From Butyricicoccus_A sp964513445 (GTDB taxonomy: Bacteria > Bacillota > Clostridia > Oscillospirales > Butyricicoccaceae): 32,030 bases of DNA. Positions 17,089 through 24,487 of this stretch are shown one piece after another. The notes under the pieces were generated by a model. It made no database searches. It was not told the DNA's origin and saw nothing but the letters and a program-made list of their open reading frames with translations. Position 1 is the first letter of the stretch, and every line of letters starts with the position of its first letter. The stretch spans positions 1 through 32,030 of the forward strand of contig CAZEMM010000018.1 of the NCBI GenBank assembly GCA_964513445.1. Reading direction: 5' to 3'. The position numbers and the translations under genes are program-made.

Positions 17089-17112
17089 AAAACAGCGGAT
17101 ATCCGTGTTTTA
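17089..17112 (-). terminator. Possible terminator of the deaminase operon
   Basis: Read leftward, AAAACA-C-GGATATCC-G-C-TGTTTT forms a near-perfect palindrome 29 bases after the deaminase stop, with a T-rich tract (GCTTTTTTT) a few bases later. The run of T is displaced by about seven bases, so strength is uncertain. Confidence 0.45.
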
Positions 17113-17140
17113 CAGACAGAGCATCGACAGAATATGGAGG

Positions 17141-18421
17141 CTACATATTTTTCAGCTGCTGTGTGATTTCATTTGCCTTGGCGTAAATCTCCTGTGCATC
17201 CTGACCGACGCAGAACGCGCCGTTTTCATATAAAATGTGTCCGGCGACCATTGTCAGAATGACGTTCTGCTTGCTGCCGCTGTATACGATGTTTTTCGTC
17301 AGATTGTTGACAGGCTGCATGTTCGGCTGATTGAGATCCAAAACGATGAGGTCGGCCTGCGAGCCTGCGGTCAGCGTCTCGCAATCAGCCAGCCGCATCG
17401 CTTTTGCCCCGCCGACTGTCGCCATGCGCAGCACAGCATCTGCGTCCACCGCCGAGGCGTCGTTCTCCCGCACCTTGGCGAGCGCTGTGGTCAAAAACAT
17501 CTCGCGGAACATATCCAGACAATTGTTGCTGGCGGGGCCGTCTGTGCCGATGGCGAGGTTGACGCCGCTGTCCAGCAGCTGCTGGATGGGGGCGATGCCG
17601 CTTGCGAGCTTGAGGTTGGAGGCGGGATTGGTAACGACGGATACACCGCGTTTTTGAAAAATAGCAATGTCCTCCGGCGTCAGATAGACACCATGATATG
17701 CGCCGCCGCCGTAATCAAACAGATGCAGCGCATCGAGATATTGTGTCGGCGTCATGCCGTTGCGCTCAATACACGACTGTACCTCGGAGGCCGTCTCAGA
17801 ATTGTGCGTATAGACCGGCGCGCGGTATTGCTGCGCCATCGCCGCAAGCTGCTCCAAAATGCCGCGCGAGGTAGTATATTCCGCGTGAAAGCCCAGCTCA
17901 AAGGAAATGAGCGGATGGTAGCCGTTGTATTTGCGATACCATTCCTCGACCTGCGCGGCGGACTGGCTGAAATCGTTGACTGCGCCGGTCAGAACGGTGC
18001 GGAAGCCGCAGTCGATGGAGGCCTGCACGATGGAATCCGGCGTCAGGTACATGTCGAAATTCGCGGTGATGCCGCTGGTCAGGTATTCCAAAATGGCGAG
18101 CTTGGACAGATGATAGATATGCTCCGCGTTCAGCTTGGCTTCCATTGGGAAGACCTGCTGATTCAGCCAGTCTTGCAGCGGCAGATCGTCCGCGAACGAG
18201 CGCAGGAACGTCATTGCGGAATGCGTATGGGCGTTTTTAAAGCCCGGCATGACCAGATTGCCACAGAGGTTGCGCGTGACATCCCAACGGATATCGCTCG
18301 GCTTCTGTTCGCCGACGTAACGGATGCGGTCATTCTCCAGCCAGATTTCACCGAAAAATGGTGCGCGGTTTGGCTCCATTGTCAAAATCTGGGCGTTATA
18401 CAGACGGGTAAACAACGTCAC
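17141..18421 (-). CDS. mtaD: Amidohydrolase: 5'-methylthioadenosine / SAH / 5'-deoxyadenosine deaminase
   Basis: Cytosolic zinc enzyme that deaminates the adenine of 5'-modified adenosines to the inosine form. 426 residues. Metal and catalytic residues are visible: His65 and His67 in NAHTHSAM, His206 and Glu209 in YTHNSET, and Asp294 in IGTDGPASNN; His179 in GFHAEYT lies in the substrate-binding segment. LQDWLNQQVFPME matches the nucleoside-binding stretch of the MtaD/TrzN-like group. The GTG start at 18421 overlaps the mtnA stop (GTGA). The ribosome site AGGAG is very close to it, so a TTG two codons later is an alternative. Being in one operon with mtnA and an aldolase points to MTA or 5'-deoxyadenosine as substrate. 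Homologues act on all three nucleosides, so the exact one is inference. Confidence 0.85.
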   Translation of the reverse strand: MTLFTRLYNAQILTMEPNRAPFFGEIWLENDRIRYVGEQKPSDIRWDVTRNLCGNLVMPGFKNAHTHSAMTFLRSFADDLPLQDWLNQQVFPMEAKLNAEHIYHLSKLAILEYLTSGITANFDMYLTPDSIVQASIDCGFRTVLTGAVNDFSQSAAQVEEWYRKYNGYHPLISFELGFHAEYTTSRGILEQLAAMAQQYRAPVYTHNSETASEVQSCIERNGMTPTQYLDALHLFDYGGGAYHGVYLTPEDIAIFQKRGVSVVTNPASNLKLASGIAPIQQLLDSGVNLAIGTDGPASNNCLDMFREMFLTTALAKVRENDASAVDADAVLRMATVGGAKAMRLADCETLTAGSQADLIVLDLNQPNMQPVNNLTKNIVYSGSKQNVILTMVAGHILYENGAFCVGQDAQEIYAKANEITQQLKNM

Positions 18422-19521
18422 TCACTCCTCTCATCATCGGGCAGCACAAATGGCTGTCCGTTTTGCTTTTTATACATAACAGCGCGCAGGCTTTCGGTAA
18501 ACGGCGCGCGGCAGATACCGTATTCCGTCACAATGCCTGCGATCAGGCTATGATCGGTCACATCAAACGCCGGGTTATAGCAGCGGACACCGGCGGGAGC
18601 CATCGGCTCTGCATACCATTTTTCGCGGATCTCCTCTGGTGCGCGCTGCTCAATTGGGATATCGTCTCCGGTCGGGCAGGACAGGTCGATGGTCGACGTC
18701 GGGCCGAGCACATAGAACGGGATGCCGTAGTGCTTTGCGAGGATCGCCACGCCCGAGGTGCCGATTTTATTTGCCGTATCGCCGTTTGACGCGATGCGGT
18801 CGCAGCCGACAAAGCAGGCCTGCACCCAGCCGTTTTTTATGACGAGACTTGCCATATTGTCACAGATCAGCGTCACATCAATTCCGGCACGATGCAGCTC
18901 ATAGCTGGTCAGGCGCGCGCCCTGCAGCAGCGGACGCGTTTCATCCGCAAACACATGCAGGTGCATGCCGCGTTCATGGCCGAGGAATAGCGGGCCGAGC
19001 GCCGTGCCATAGCGCGAGGTGGCGAGCGGGCCGGCATTGCAGTGGGTGAGTACGCCGTCCCCATCGTGCAGCAGGGTCAGACCGTGTGCGGCGATCGACC
19101 GGCACATGTCAATGTCCTCCTGATGGATGGCGATGCACTCCCGGTGCAGCGTCGGAAGCAGTATGTTCCAGTCCGCCCGCCGCGCGGTATCCAGCATACG
19201 ATCCAATGCCCAGCGCAGGTTGACAGCCGTCGGGCGGGAGGAGGCGAGGTACTCCGCCTGCGCGCGCAGCTGCGCCAGGAAGGCCGGCTTGTCCGGCGCG
19301 GAAATGCCCTGCGCGAGCACATACAGATCATATGCCGCGCAAATGCCGATGGCGGGCGCGCCACGCACCTGCAGCGTTTGGATGGCCTGATACATCTCCT
19401 CCGCCGTGCGCAGCGTGCGGTATACCGTGCGGTTCGGCAGCTGCGTTTGGTCGAGGATCATGACAGCATTGCCCGCTTCGTTTAAATGGACATGGTCAGA
19501 TAAAACGGTTTGGTTTGTCAT
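18418..19521 (-). CDS. mtnA: S-methyl-5-thioribose-1-phosphate isomerase MtnA (or 5-deoxyribose-1-P isomerase)
   Basis: Converts an aldose 1-phosphate to the ketose 1-phosphate: methylthioribose-1-P to methylthioribulose-1-P, or 5-deoxyribose-1-P to 5-deoxyribulose-1-P. 367 residues with the catalytic pair Cys161 (THCNAG) and Asp241 (GCDRIASNGD), plus RGAPAIG, DETRPLLQGARLT and NPAFDVT of the family. These separate it from the related eIF2B alpha and ribose-1,5-bisphosphate isomerases. Its ATG overlaps the aldolase stop (ATGA) and its stop overlaps the deaminase start, so the three proteins are translationally coupled. The usual partners mtnK, mtnB, mtnW/X and mtnD of the methionine salvage pathway are absent here. 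Confidence 0.9.
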   Translation of the reverse strand: MTNQTVLSDHVHLNEAGNAVMILDQTQLPNRTVYRTLRTAEEMYQAIQTLQVRGAPAIGICAAYDLYVLAQGISAPDKPAFLAQLRAQAEYLASSRPTAVNLRWALDRMLDTARRADWNILLPTLHRECIAIHQEDIDMCRSIAAHGLTLLHDGDGVLTHCNAGPLATSRYGTALGPLFLGHERGMHLHVFADETRPLLQGARLTSYELHRAGIDVTLICDNMASLVIKNGWVQACFVGCDRIASNGDTANKIGTSGVAILAKHYGIPFYVLGPTSTIDLSCPTGDDIPIEQRAPEEIREKWYAEPMAPAGVRCYNPAFDVTDHSLIAGIVTEYGICRAPFTESLRAVMYKKQNGQPFVLPDDERSE

Positions 19522-20153
19522 AACGGCTTACTTCCTTCTTCGTCGATGCGCGCGGGGATGGGCTGACCGGTACTCATCGCGAGCCGGACGATGTTTGCCG
19601 CATCCTCCGCGTAGATCGCGTTGGTATACGCCTGATGCAACGTCTCACCCACAGTCACAACGCCGTGACTGGCGAGCAGACAGGCAGGCTTGCGCGAGAG
19701 GATGGGCAGGCAGTTCGTGCCAACTGCGGCAGACCCCTGCGGCGCATAGTCCGCCACTTCGATGCTGCCGCCCAAAAACGGCAGCATTTCCACCAGTACG
19801 CATGGAATCTCGCGGCGCAGCACGGCAAAGGCGGTCGCGTTGGGTGAATGAGTATGCACGATGGCGCGCGTTTTCGGCATATGCGCATAGATTTCTGCGT
19901 GCATCCTCCATTCGGAGGACGGGCGGTGCGCGCCGTCTATAACGCTGCCGTCCAGCTGCATCAGCACGATGTCGGATGGTTGCATGACGGTGTAATTCAT
20001 CCCGCTCGGCGTGATAGCCATGCAGTTCTGCTCAGCGCACCAGATGCTCAAATTTCCGCTTGTCGCGGCCATCAGGCCGGCCTGACAGGCAGCTTGCGCG
20101 GTGCGAACCAACTCTGCACAGTGTGGCAGCAGGATTTCCCGAGTGTTCGGCAT
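19518..20153 (-). CDS. Class II aldolase, FucA-like (predicted 5-deoxyribulose-1-P / methylthioribulose-1-P aldolase)
   Basis: 211 residues from the ATG at 20153, eight bases after AGGAGG; the long upstream extension has no ribosome site. The zinc-aldolase residues Glu81 (SSEWRMHAE), His100, His102 (VHTHSP) and His163 (ASHGV) have the same spacing as E. coli FucA Glu73, His92, His94 and His155; TSGNLS and ITPSG bind the phosphate. A catalytic Glu before the HTH motif is the aldolase pattern, whereas MtnB dehydratases place theirs after it. Predicted reaction: cleavage of the ketose 1-phosphate to dihydroxyacetone phosphate plus lactaldehyde or methylthioacetaldehyde. First gene of the operon. 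An ordinary fuculose-1-P aldolase is the main alternative, less likely beside mtnA. Confidence 0.8.
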   Translation of the reverse strand: MPNTREILLPHCAELVRTAQAACQAGLMAATSGNLSIWCAEQNCMAITPSGMNYTVMQPSDIVLMQLDGSVIDGAHRPSSEWRMHAEIYAHMPKTRAIVHTHSPNATAFAVLRREIPCVLVEMLPFLGGSIEVADYAPQGSAAVGTNCLPILSRKPACLLASHGVVTVGETLHQAYTNAIYAEDAANIVRLAMSTGQPIPARIDEEGSKPL

Positions 20154-20190
20154 ATACATCCCTCCTGTTAGACGCGATCTATTTAATACA

Positions 20191-20219
20191 ATTATACTGA
20201 AAAAAACCGGCATATTCAA
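20191..20219 (-). promoter_or_regulatory. Promoter of the aldolase-mtnA-deaminase operon
   Basis: Read leftward: TTGAAT (20219-20214), 17-base spacer, TATAAT (20196-20191). The leader is about 30 bases. It lies back to back with the nudC promoter, the two -35 boxes being nine bases apart. Confidence 0.8.
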
Positions 20220-20228
20220 CACAAACGC

Positions 20229-20256
20229 TTGCATTTTACTGTGCAGCCCGTATAAT
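20229..20256 (+). promoter_or_regulatory. nudC promoter
   Basis: TTGCAT (20229-20234), 16-base spacer, TATAAT (20251-20256), giving a leader of about 62 bases before the ATG at 20325. Confidence 0.7.
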
Positions 20257-20324
20257 GAAATTGGAATGAATTTGCTGGAAAACGGCATAGCACGTCAAAC
20301 TGGTTTACATATTAGGAGGAACAT

Positions 20325-21164
20325 ATGATACAGGAAATTGGCCCACATATTTTGCATGCGGATTTTTCGCGGCCGAAACCGCAGCCGGAGGATTATGTCA
20401 TGCTGTTCGGCGGGGGCGGCGTGCTGTTGCTGCCGGAGACGCACGCGCTGTTGAAGGTTGCGGACTGGCGCGCGCTGGGCGGAAACGACGGCGCGCTGCT
20501 GCATATTTTACAGCTGGACGGCGTACATTTTTTCCTGGTACTGGATGTTCCGGAGCGTATGAGGGCTGCGCTGAAAGTTGAGACGACACGCTTTTTGCGC
20601 ACCGTGGAGCCGGACTGGCTGCGTCTGGGCGCGGTGACTGCGCTGCATTTGTACAACTGGCACCGTACCCACCGGTTCTGCGGCGTCTGTGGCCAGCCGA
20701 TGCGTCCGGACGGCAGGGAGCTGGCGATGCGCTGCACAAGCTGTAACGCCGTGACATATCCGACGGTATTTCCCGCAATTATTGTGGGCATTGTGGACGG
20801 CGAACGCATCTTGCTCACGCGTTCTTCGGTATATGAAAATCCTGTATACGCATTGGTTTCCGGATATATGGGTGTCGGCGAGACGCTGGAGCAGTGCGTC
20901 GCGCGCGAGGCATTTGAGGAGACCGGCCTGCGTCTGAAAAACATCCGGTATTTCGGCAATCAGCCGTGGGGCTTTTCCGGCGCGCAGATGATCGGCTTTT
21001 GGGCGGAGCTGGACGGCAGCAATGCGGTTCGGCTGCAGCGGGAAGAGCTGAAGGAGGCAAAGTGGTTTTTGCCGGAGGAAATGCCGGAGACACCGGAGCC
21101 GATTGATTTGACGCATTATATGATGGAGCAGTTCCGGCAGAGAAAGCTGCCGTGGCAGAGGTAA
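20325..21164 (+). CDS. nudC: NAD+ diphosphatase / RNA de-NADding Nudix hydrolase NudC
   Basis: Cleaves NADH/NAD+ to NMN and AMP and, in studied bacteria, removes NAD caps from RNA 5' ends. 279 residues. A zinc ribbon (CGVCGQPM ... RCTSC, about 123-145) precedes the Nudix box, GYMGVGETLEQCVAREAF followed by EETGL (about 184-208). After it comes NQPWGFSGAQMIGFWA, matching the NudC-specific SQPWPFPxS signature. AGGAGG lies six bases before the ATG. It is divergent from the aldolase operon and 59 bases upstream of a hydrolase gene that may be co-transcribed. Confidence 0.92.
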   Translation: MIQEIGPHILHADFSRPKPQPEDYVMLFGGGGVLLLPETHALLKVADWRALGGNDGALLHILQLDGVHFFLVLDVPERMRAALKVETTRFLRTVEPDWLRLGAVTALHLYNWHRTHRFCGVCGQPMRPDGRELAMRCTSCNAVTYPTVFPAIIVGIVDGERILLTRSSVYENPVYALVSGYMGVGETLEQCVAREAFEETGLRLKNIRYFGNQPWGFSGAQMIGFWAELDGSNAVRLQREELKEAKWFLPEEMPETPEPIDLTHYMMEQFRQRKLPWQR

Positions 21165-21223
21165 ATTTGGGCGCGTCGGGGAGAGGCGCGGCATGTGAGC
21201 AAAGAGTTGGGGGAGGATCTTAC

Positions 21224-22039
21224 ATGACAGGAAAATTGATTACATCATCACGCGGCACAACGTATTATTGGGTGGAACGCAATGCGAATCCGGATGCGCA
21301 ATGCATTGTATTTACCCATGGGCTGACGGTCAATCATCATCAGTTTGACCAGCAGTTTGCGTATTTCAGTGCGGATTATACCGTCATTACATGGGATGTC
21401 CCGCTGCATGGCCGGTCGCATCCGTACACGTATTTTTCGTATGAGAACGCGGCGGCAGAGCTGCTGGCAATTTTAGACCGTGAGAACATCGCGCGAGCCG
21501 TGCTCGTGGGGCATTCGATGGGCGGCTACATCTGTCAGGAATTTGCGGCGCGCTACCCGGTGCGCACACAGGCATTCATTGCGGTAGACACCTCGCCACT
21601 CGGCTGCGACTATTATTCGGAGCTGGACCGCAGGCTGCTCATGGCGACGCCGCGCATGAGCCGGTATTTTCCCGAACGCATGCTGTGTACTATGATGGCG
21701 CGCTCCTGTACGCATACGCGCTATGGCTATCATAATGCGCTCATCATGATGGAGCAGATGGGCAAGCGCCGCATCATCCATGCGATGTACGCGGCCTATT
21801 CCGATATTTTTACACGCGCGCAGCCCGTGCAGTTTGACTGCCCCGTGCTGCTGATTTTGGGCGAATACGACCGCACGGGAAAGATAGCGGCGTATACGCG
21901 CGAATGGGCGGCAAAAACCGGTTATCCGCTGCATATCATCTCAGATGCGGCGCACAGTGCAAACGCGGACAATCCGGACGCGTTTAACGGCACCGTGGAT
22001 GCGTTTTTAAAAAGCAGATGCAAACAGACGGTGCAGTGA
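21224..22039 (+). CDS. Alpha/beta hydrolase
   Basis: 271 residues from the ATG at 21224, which follows GGGGGAGG; the longer frame overlaps nudC and lacks a site. The fold is shown by the oxyanion strand VFTHGLTVNHHQFD, the nucleophile elbow GHSMGG, a late Asp in GEYDRTG and the catalytic His in DAAHSAN. There is no signal peptide, so it acts in the cytosol. It resembles the broad esterase/lactonase/acyl-hydrolase group; substrate unknown. It probably shares the nudC promoter and ends before a bidirectional terminator. Confidence 0.85.
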   Translation: MTGKLITSSRGTTYYWVERNANPDAQCIVFTHGLTVNHHQFDQQFAYFSADYTVITWDVPLHGRSHPYTYFSYENAAAELLAILDRENIARAVLVGHSMGGYICQEFAARYPVRTQAFIAVDTSPLGCDYYSELDRRLLMATPRMSRYFPERMLCTMMARSCTHTRYGYHNALIMMEQMGKRRIIHAMYAAYSDIFTRAQPVQFDCPVLLILGEYDRTGKIAAYTREWAAKTGYPLHIISDAAHSANADNPDAFNGTVDAFLKSRCKQTVQ

Positions 22040-22053
22040 CAAATGCATAAAAG

Positions 22054-22093
22054 AAAAGGCAGAGCAAGCTGGAAAACAGGCGCTCTGCCTTTT
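22054..22093. terminator. Bidirectional terminator between the hydrolase and aspS genes
   Basis: Perfect 12-base stem AAAAGGCAGAGC / GCTCTGCCTTTT with a 16-base loop, T-rich on both sides. It serves the two convergent genes. Confidence 0.9.
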
Positions 22094-22106
22094 TGTGTGG
22101 TTTGAT

Positions 22107-23429
22107 TTACGGGATGAGACGTGCCATATCGCGCGGGAAGTATGCGGCCTCGCGGATGTTCTGCAGGCCGAGCAGCTTCATCGTCAGGCGCTCCAGGCCG
22201 ATGCCCAGACCGCCGTGCGGCGGCATGCCGTACTTGTGCAGCAGAAGGAACGATTCAAACAGCGACTTGTCCATGCCGCGGTCCTCCAGCTTTTTGACCT
22301 GTTCTTCATAGTCATGGATGCGCTGACCGCCGGTCGTGATCTCCAGACCGCGGAACAGCAGGTCGAAGCTGAGCGCGAGCGATGGGTCGGACGGGTCGTC
22401 CATCGCGTAGAACGGACGCTTGGAGGACGGGAAGTGCGTAACGAAGATAAATTCGCTGCCGTATTCCTCCTTGGCATAGTCGCACAGCATTTGCTCCTCA
22501 TCCGGGTTAAGGTCGTAGCGGTTTTTCGACTTGTGACCGAACTTGTCCAGCATGATCTGCTTGGCATCCGCAAATGTGATGGACGGGATGGTGTCGATGA
22601 CCGGAATATCCGCCTTCAGCAGCTCAATTTCCGGCTCGCAGTGCGCACGCACGTAGTCGGTGACATACTTGAGCATACCGGTCTCCACCGCCATGACGTC
22701 GTACATCGAATCAATATAGGCCATCTCAAAGTCCAGACCGATATATTCATTCAAATGGCGGGAGGTGGAGTGACGTTCTGCGCGGTATACGCCGCCGATT
22801 TCAAACACGCGGCCAAATACACCTGCCAAATACTGCTTATAAAACTGCGGGGACTGTGCAAGATATGCCTTCTGACCAAAGTAATCCAGCTTGAAAATAT
22901 TTGCGCCGCCCTCTGCGCCTGCCGCAACGATTTTTGGGGAATTCATATGGACGAAGCCCTGTGACAGCATATATTCCGAAAAGCCGTCACACAGTGCGCC
23001 CTGAATGCGGAAAATCGCCTTCATGCGCGGATGGCGCAGTGTCACTGGACGATATTCCAGATTGGTGTCCAGATTGATGCCCATATATTTTTTGCCCAGA
23101 GGAACCGGCATTTTGTCATATGGCTTTGCCAGAACAGTGACGGCGGAAAGCGCAACCTCAAAGCCGTTTTCCGCACGCGGCTCTTCCTGCACGGTGCCGG
23201 TGACCTCGACGACCATACCGTCGCGGATATCCGACTTGGCGATGCCCGCCTGCTCCTCGTTGAGCAGGCACTGGATCAGACCGCGGTCGACGCGGACGAT
23301 GACAAACGCAAAATCCGACATATCACGGACACGATGAACCGTTCCGCGGAAGGTGACGGATTCACCGATGTGCTCGGCGCACAGTACAACCGCATCAACA
23401 TACGGCTTGGGAAGCGAAATAGACTGCAT
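22107..23429 (-). CDS. aspS: Aspartyl-tRNA synthetase, archaeal/eukaryal (short) type
   Basis: Class II synthetase that charges tRNA with aspartate. 440 residues: N-terminal OB-fold anticodon-binding domain (about 15-105) and a catalytic core with motif 2 (FEIGGVYRAERHSTSRHLNE, about 209-228) and motif 3 (GLGIGLERLTMKLLGL near the C-terminus). It lacks the GAD insertion that makes ordinary bacterial AspRS near 590 residues, so it belongs to the archaeal-type group found in some Firmicutes. Known members are often non-discriminating or specific for tRNA-Asn, working with GatCAB to make Asn-tRNA. Whether that holds here depends on a second aspS and asnS elsewhere. AGAGAGG precedes the ATG. Confidence 0.92.
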   Translation of the reverse strand: MQSISLPKPYVDAVVLCAEHIGESVTFRGTVHRVRDMSDFAFVIVRVDRGLIQCLLNEEQAGIAKSDIRDGMVVEVTGTVQEEPRAENGFEVALSAVTVLAKPYDKMPVPLGKKYMGINLDTNLEYRPVTLRHPRMKAIFRIQGALCDGFSEYMLSQGFVHMNSPKIVAAGAEGGANIFKLDYFGQKAYLAQSPQFYKQYLAGVFGRVFEIGGVYRAERHSTSRHLNEYIGLDFEMAYIDSMYDVMAVETGMLKYVTDYVRAHCEPEIELLKADIPVIDTIPSITFADAKQIMLDKFGHKSKNRYDLNPDEEQMLCDYAKEEYGSEFIFVTHFPSSKRPFYAMDDPSDPSLALSFDLLFRGLEITTGGQRIHDYEEQVKKLEDRGMDKSLFESFLLLHKYGMPPHGGLGIGLERLTMKLLGLQNIREAAYFPRDMARLIP

Positions 23430-23494
23430 GTTATAACCTCTCTATTCTTGTTCCGGAAACAGGAACCAGTATTGATACGAATTTACAATATTAT

Positions 23495-23523
23495 ATTATA
23501 CTGAATTACCCGTATTGAATCAA
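23495..23523 (-). promoter_or_regulatory. aspS promoter
   Basis: Read leftward: TTGATT (23523-23518), 17-base spacer, TATAAT (23500-23495). The leader of about 60 bases shows no T-box features. Confidence 0.75.
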
Positions 23524-23559
23524 GCGAAGAACGAAAAAAAGTCGGAACAAGCTGGTTTT

Positions 23560-24135
23560 TTACGGCTGAAGCGTCTGCTTTGCGCGCAGATACGCAATCA
23601 ATTCGGCAGAACGCTCGGCAATGTCGCGTTCTGTGACACCGCGCGCCACAATAATTTGCATGCGCAGCAGCTCCGAGCCGGTCACCAGACAGTAGCCGGA
23701 GGTCAGCTCGGCGCAGATACATATCGGTTTAGGCGTCCAGACAAGGCCAAACGCCGTACCGCGCACTTCAAATTGCGCGCGCTGTGCGTCATACAGTGCC
23801 TGTGTCGCTTTTTCATAGGGAATTTCCATGCAGCGAACATCCAGGCGCAGCGTTTTCACAAGTCCCCATGCGGTTTGTTTGCGCGCCTCCAGCTCATCCG
23901 GCAGATAGTCGCATTCCTCCGGATAAAATGCCTCGATCACGGCGAGTGCAGTCTGTGCATAGTGGTTGCTGTCCGGCGGCAGGGCACACACGGGATAGGG
24001 TAGCTGCTCAAGTACGTCTTTTAGCGGAACGGCGCACGGCACAAGCGATGGCAGCGCGCGCGACAGCAGCTCATCCACAGCATCCGCCGTTTCGCTGTCA
24101 ATGCGCTGCTGTGTAAGTAAGTCAAAATAATCCAT
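23560..24135 (-). CDS. Uncharacterised 191-residue cytosolic protein
   Basis: I do not recognise the family. The ATG at 24135 follows TGGAGGAACCAAT, a strong ribosome site. The protein is acidic, with no signal peptide and no membrane helix. Its N-terminal half looks helical (TADAVDELLSRAL, HYAQTALAVIEAF). The second half has alternating strands (FEVRGTAFGLVWTP, PICICAELTSGYC) and ends in a helix (SAELIAYLRAKQ). A weak promoter (TTTCGT-17-TATACT, 24198-24170 read leftward) lies upstream. It stands alone between aspS and the divergent purine permease, so context says little. Codon use matches its neighbours. Confidence 0.75.
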   Translation of the reverse strand: MDYFDLLTQQRIDSETADAVDELLSRALPSLVPCAVPLKDVLEQLPYPVCALPPDSNHYAQTALAVIEAFYPEECDYLPDELEARKQTAWGLVKTLRLDVRCMEIPYEKATQALYDAQRAQFEVRGTAFGLVWTPKPICICAELTSGYCLVTGSELLRMQIIVARGVTERDIAERSAELIAYLRAKQTLQP

Positions 24136-24242
24136 ATTGGTTCCTCCATAGATGCGGAAGTTCCGTTTCAGTATAGCAGAAAAATACGAAATACGAAAGT
24201 GCAGGTTTGCGCTGCCTGCGACCGTTTGCGTTGTGAAATTGA

Positions 24243-24271
24243 TTGACTTTATAGGGTAAATGTGCTATGAT
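24243..24271 (+). promoter_or_regulatory. Promoter of the purine permease-xdhABC operon
   Basis: TTGACT (24243-24248), 17-base spacer, TATGAT (24266-24271), so transcription starts near 24278, some 210 bases before the permease ATG. Confidence 0.75.
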
Positions 24272-24277
24272 TTTGTA

Positions 24278-24487
24278 AACATAAATAAAAAAATACTGCA
24301 TTTTGCGTTATTTTTCGAGCGAATTTGACAAATTTTTTTGGAAATCATGGAATTGGCGAGCAGGAAAGGAGGGTGAGGCTGCGGGTTTACTGTGGGGGAA
24401 CATAGGGCAAGAAGAGGTTTGGCGGCTAAATAGCTGCTGGAAAAGTGCGCGCTGGACATTCAGACGCGCACAAAGGGAGGTTTTTGT
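24278..24487 (+). promoter_or_regulatory. Long structured 5' leader of the purine permease gene
   Basis: This fills most of the 352-base gap between the 191-residue gene and the permease. Visible hairpins are CTGTG/CATAG (about 24390-24405), GCGGCT/AGCTGC with an AAAT loop (about 24422-24437) and a strong seven-pair GTGCGCG/CGCGCAC (24445-24471) ending three bases before the ribosome site GGGAGG (24475-24480). It looks like a cis-regulatory RNA, but it lacks the purine riboswitch core, and I cannot match it to a named class. An AAAGGAGG near 24364 is not followed by a convincing start. Confidence 0.5.

Noticed and set aside
17237..18553. 438-codon open frame antisense to the deaminase gene
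   Set aside because: Shadow frame without a ribosome site; the minus strand has intact amidohydrolase motifs and operon overlaps.
20154..20288. 45-residue N-terminal extension of the aldolase
   Set aside because: It would cover its own promoter (20191-20219) and lacks a ribosome site; the ATG at 20153 follows AGGAGG.
24346..24408. Short leader peptides (ATG 24346, nine codons; GTG near 24393, thirteen codons)
   Set aside because: The AAAGGAGG nearby is either inside the first frame or about 19 bases from the second start, so neither has proper spacing.
24278..24487. Guanine/adenine riboswitch or T-box in the permease leader
   Set aside because: The conserved purine-aptamer junction sequences and the T-box AGGGTGG-ACCGCG element are not present.
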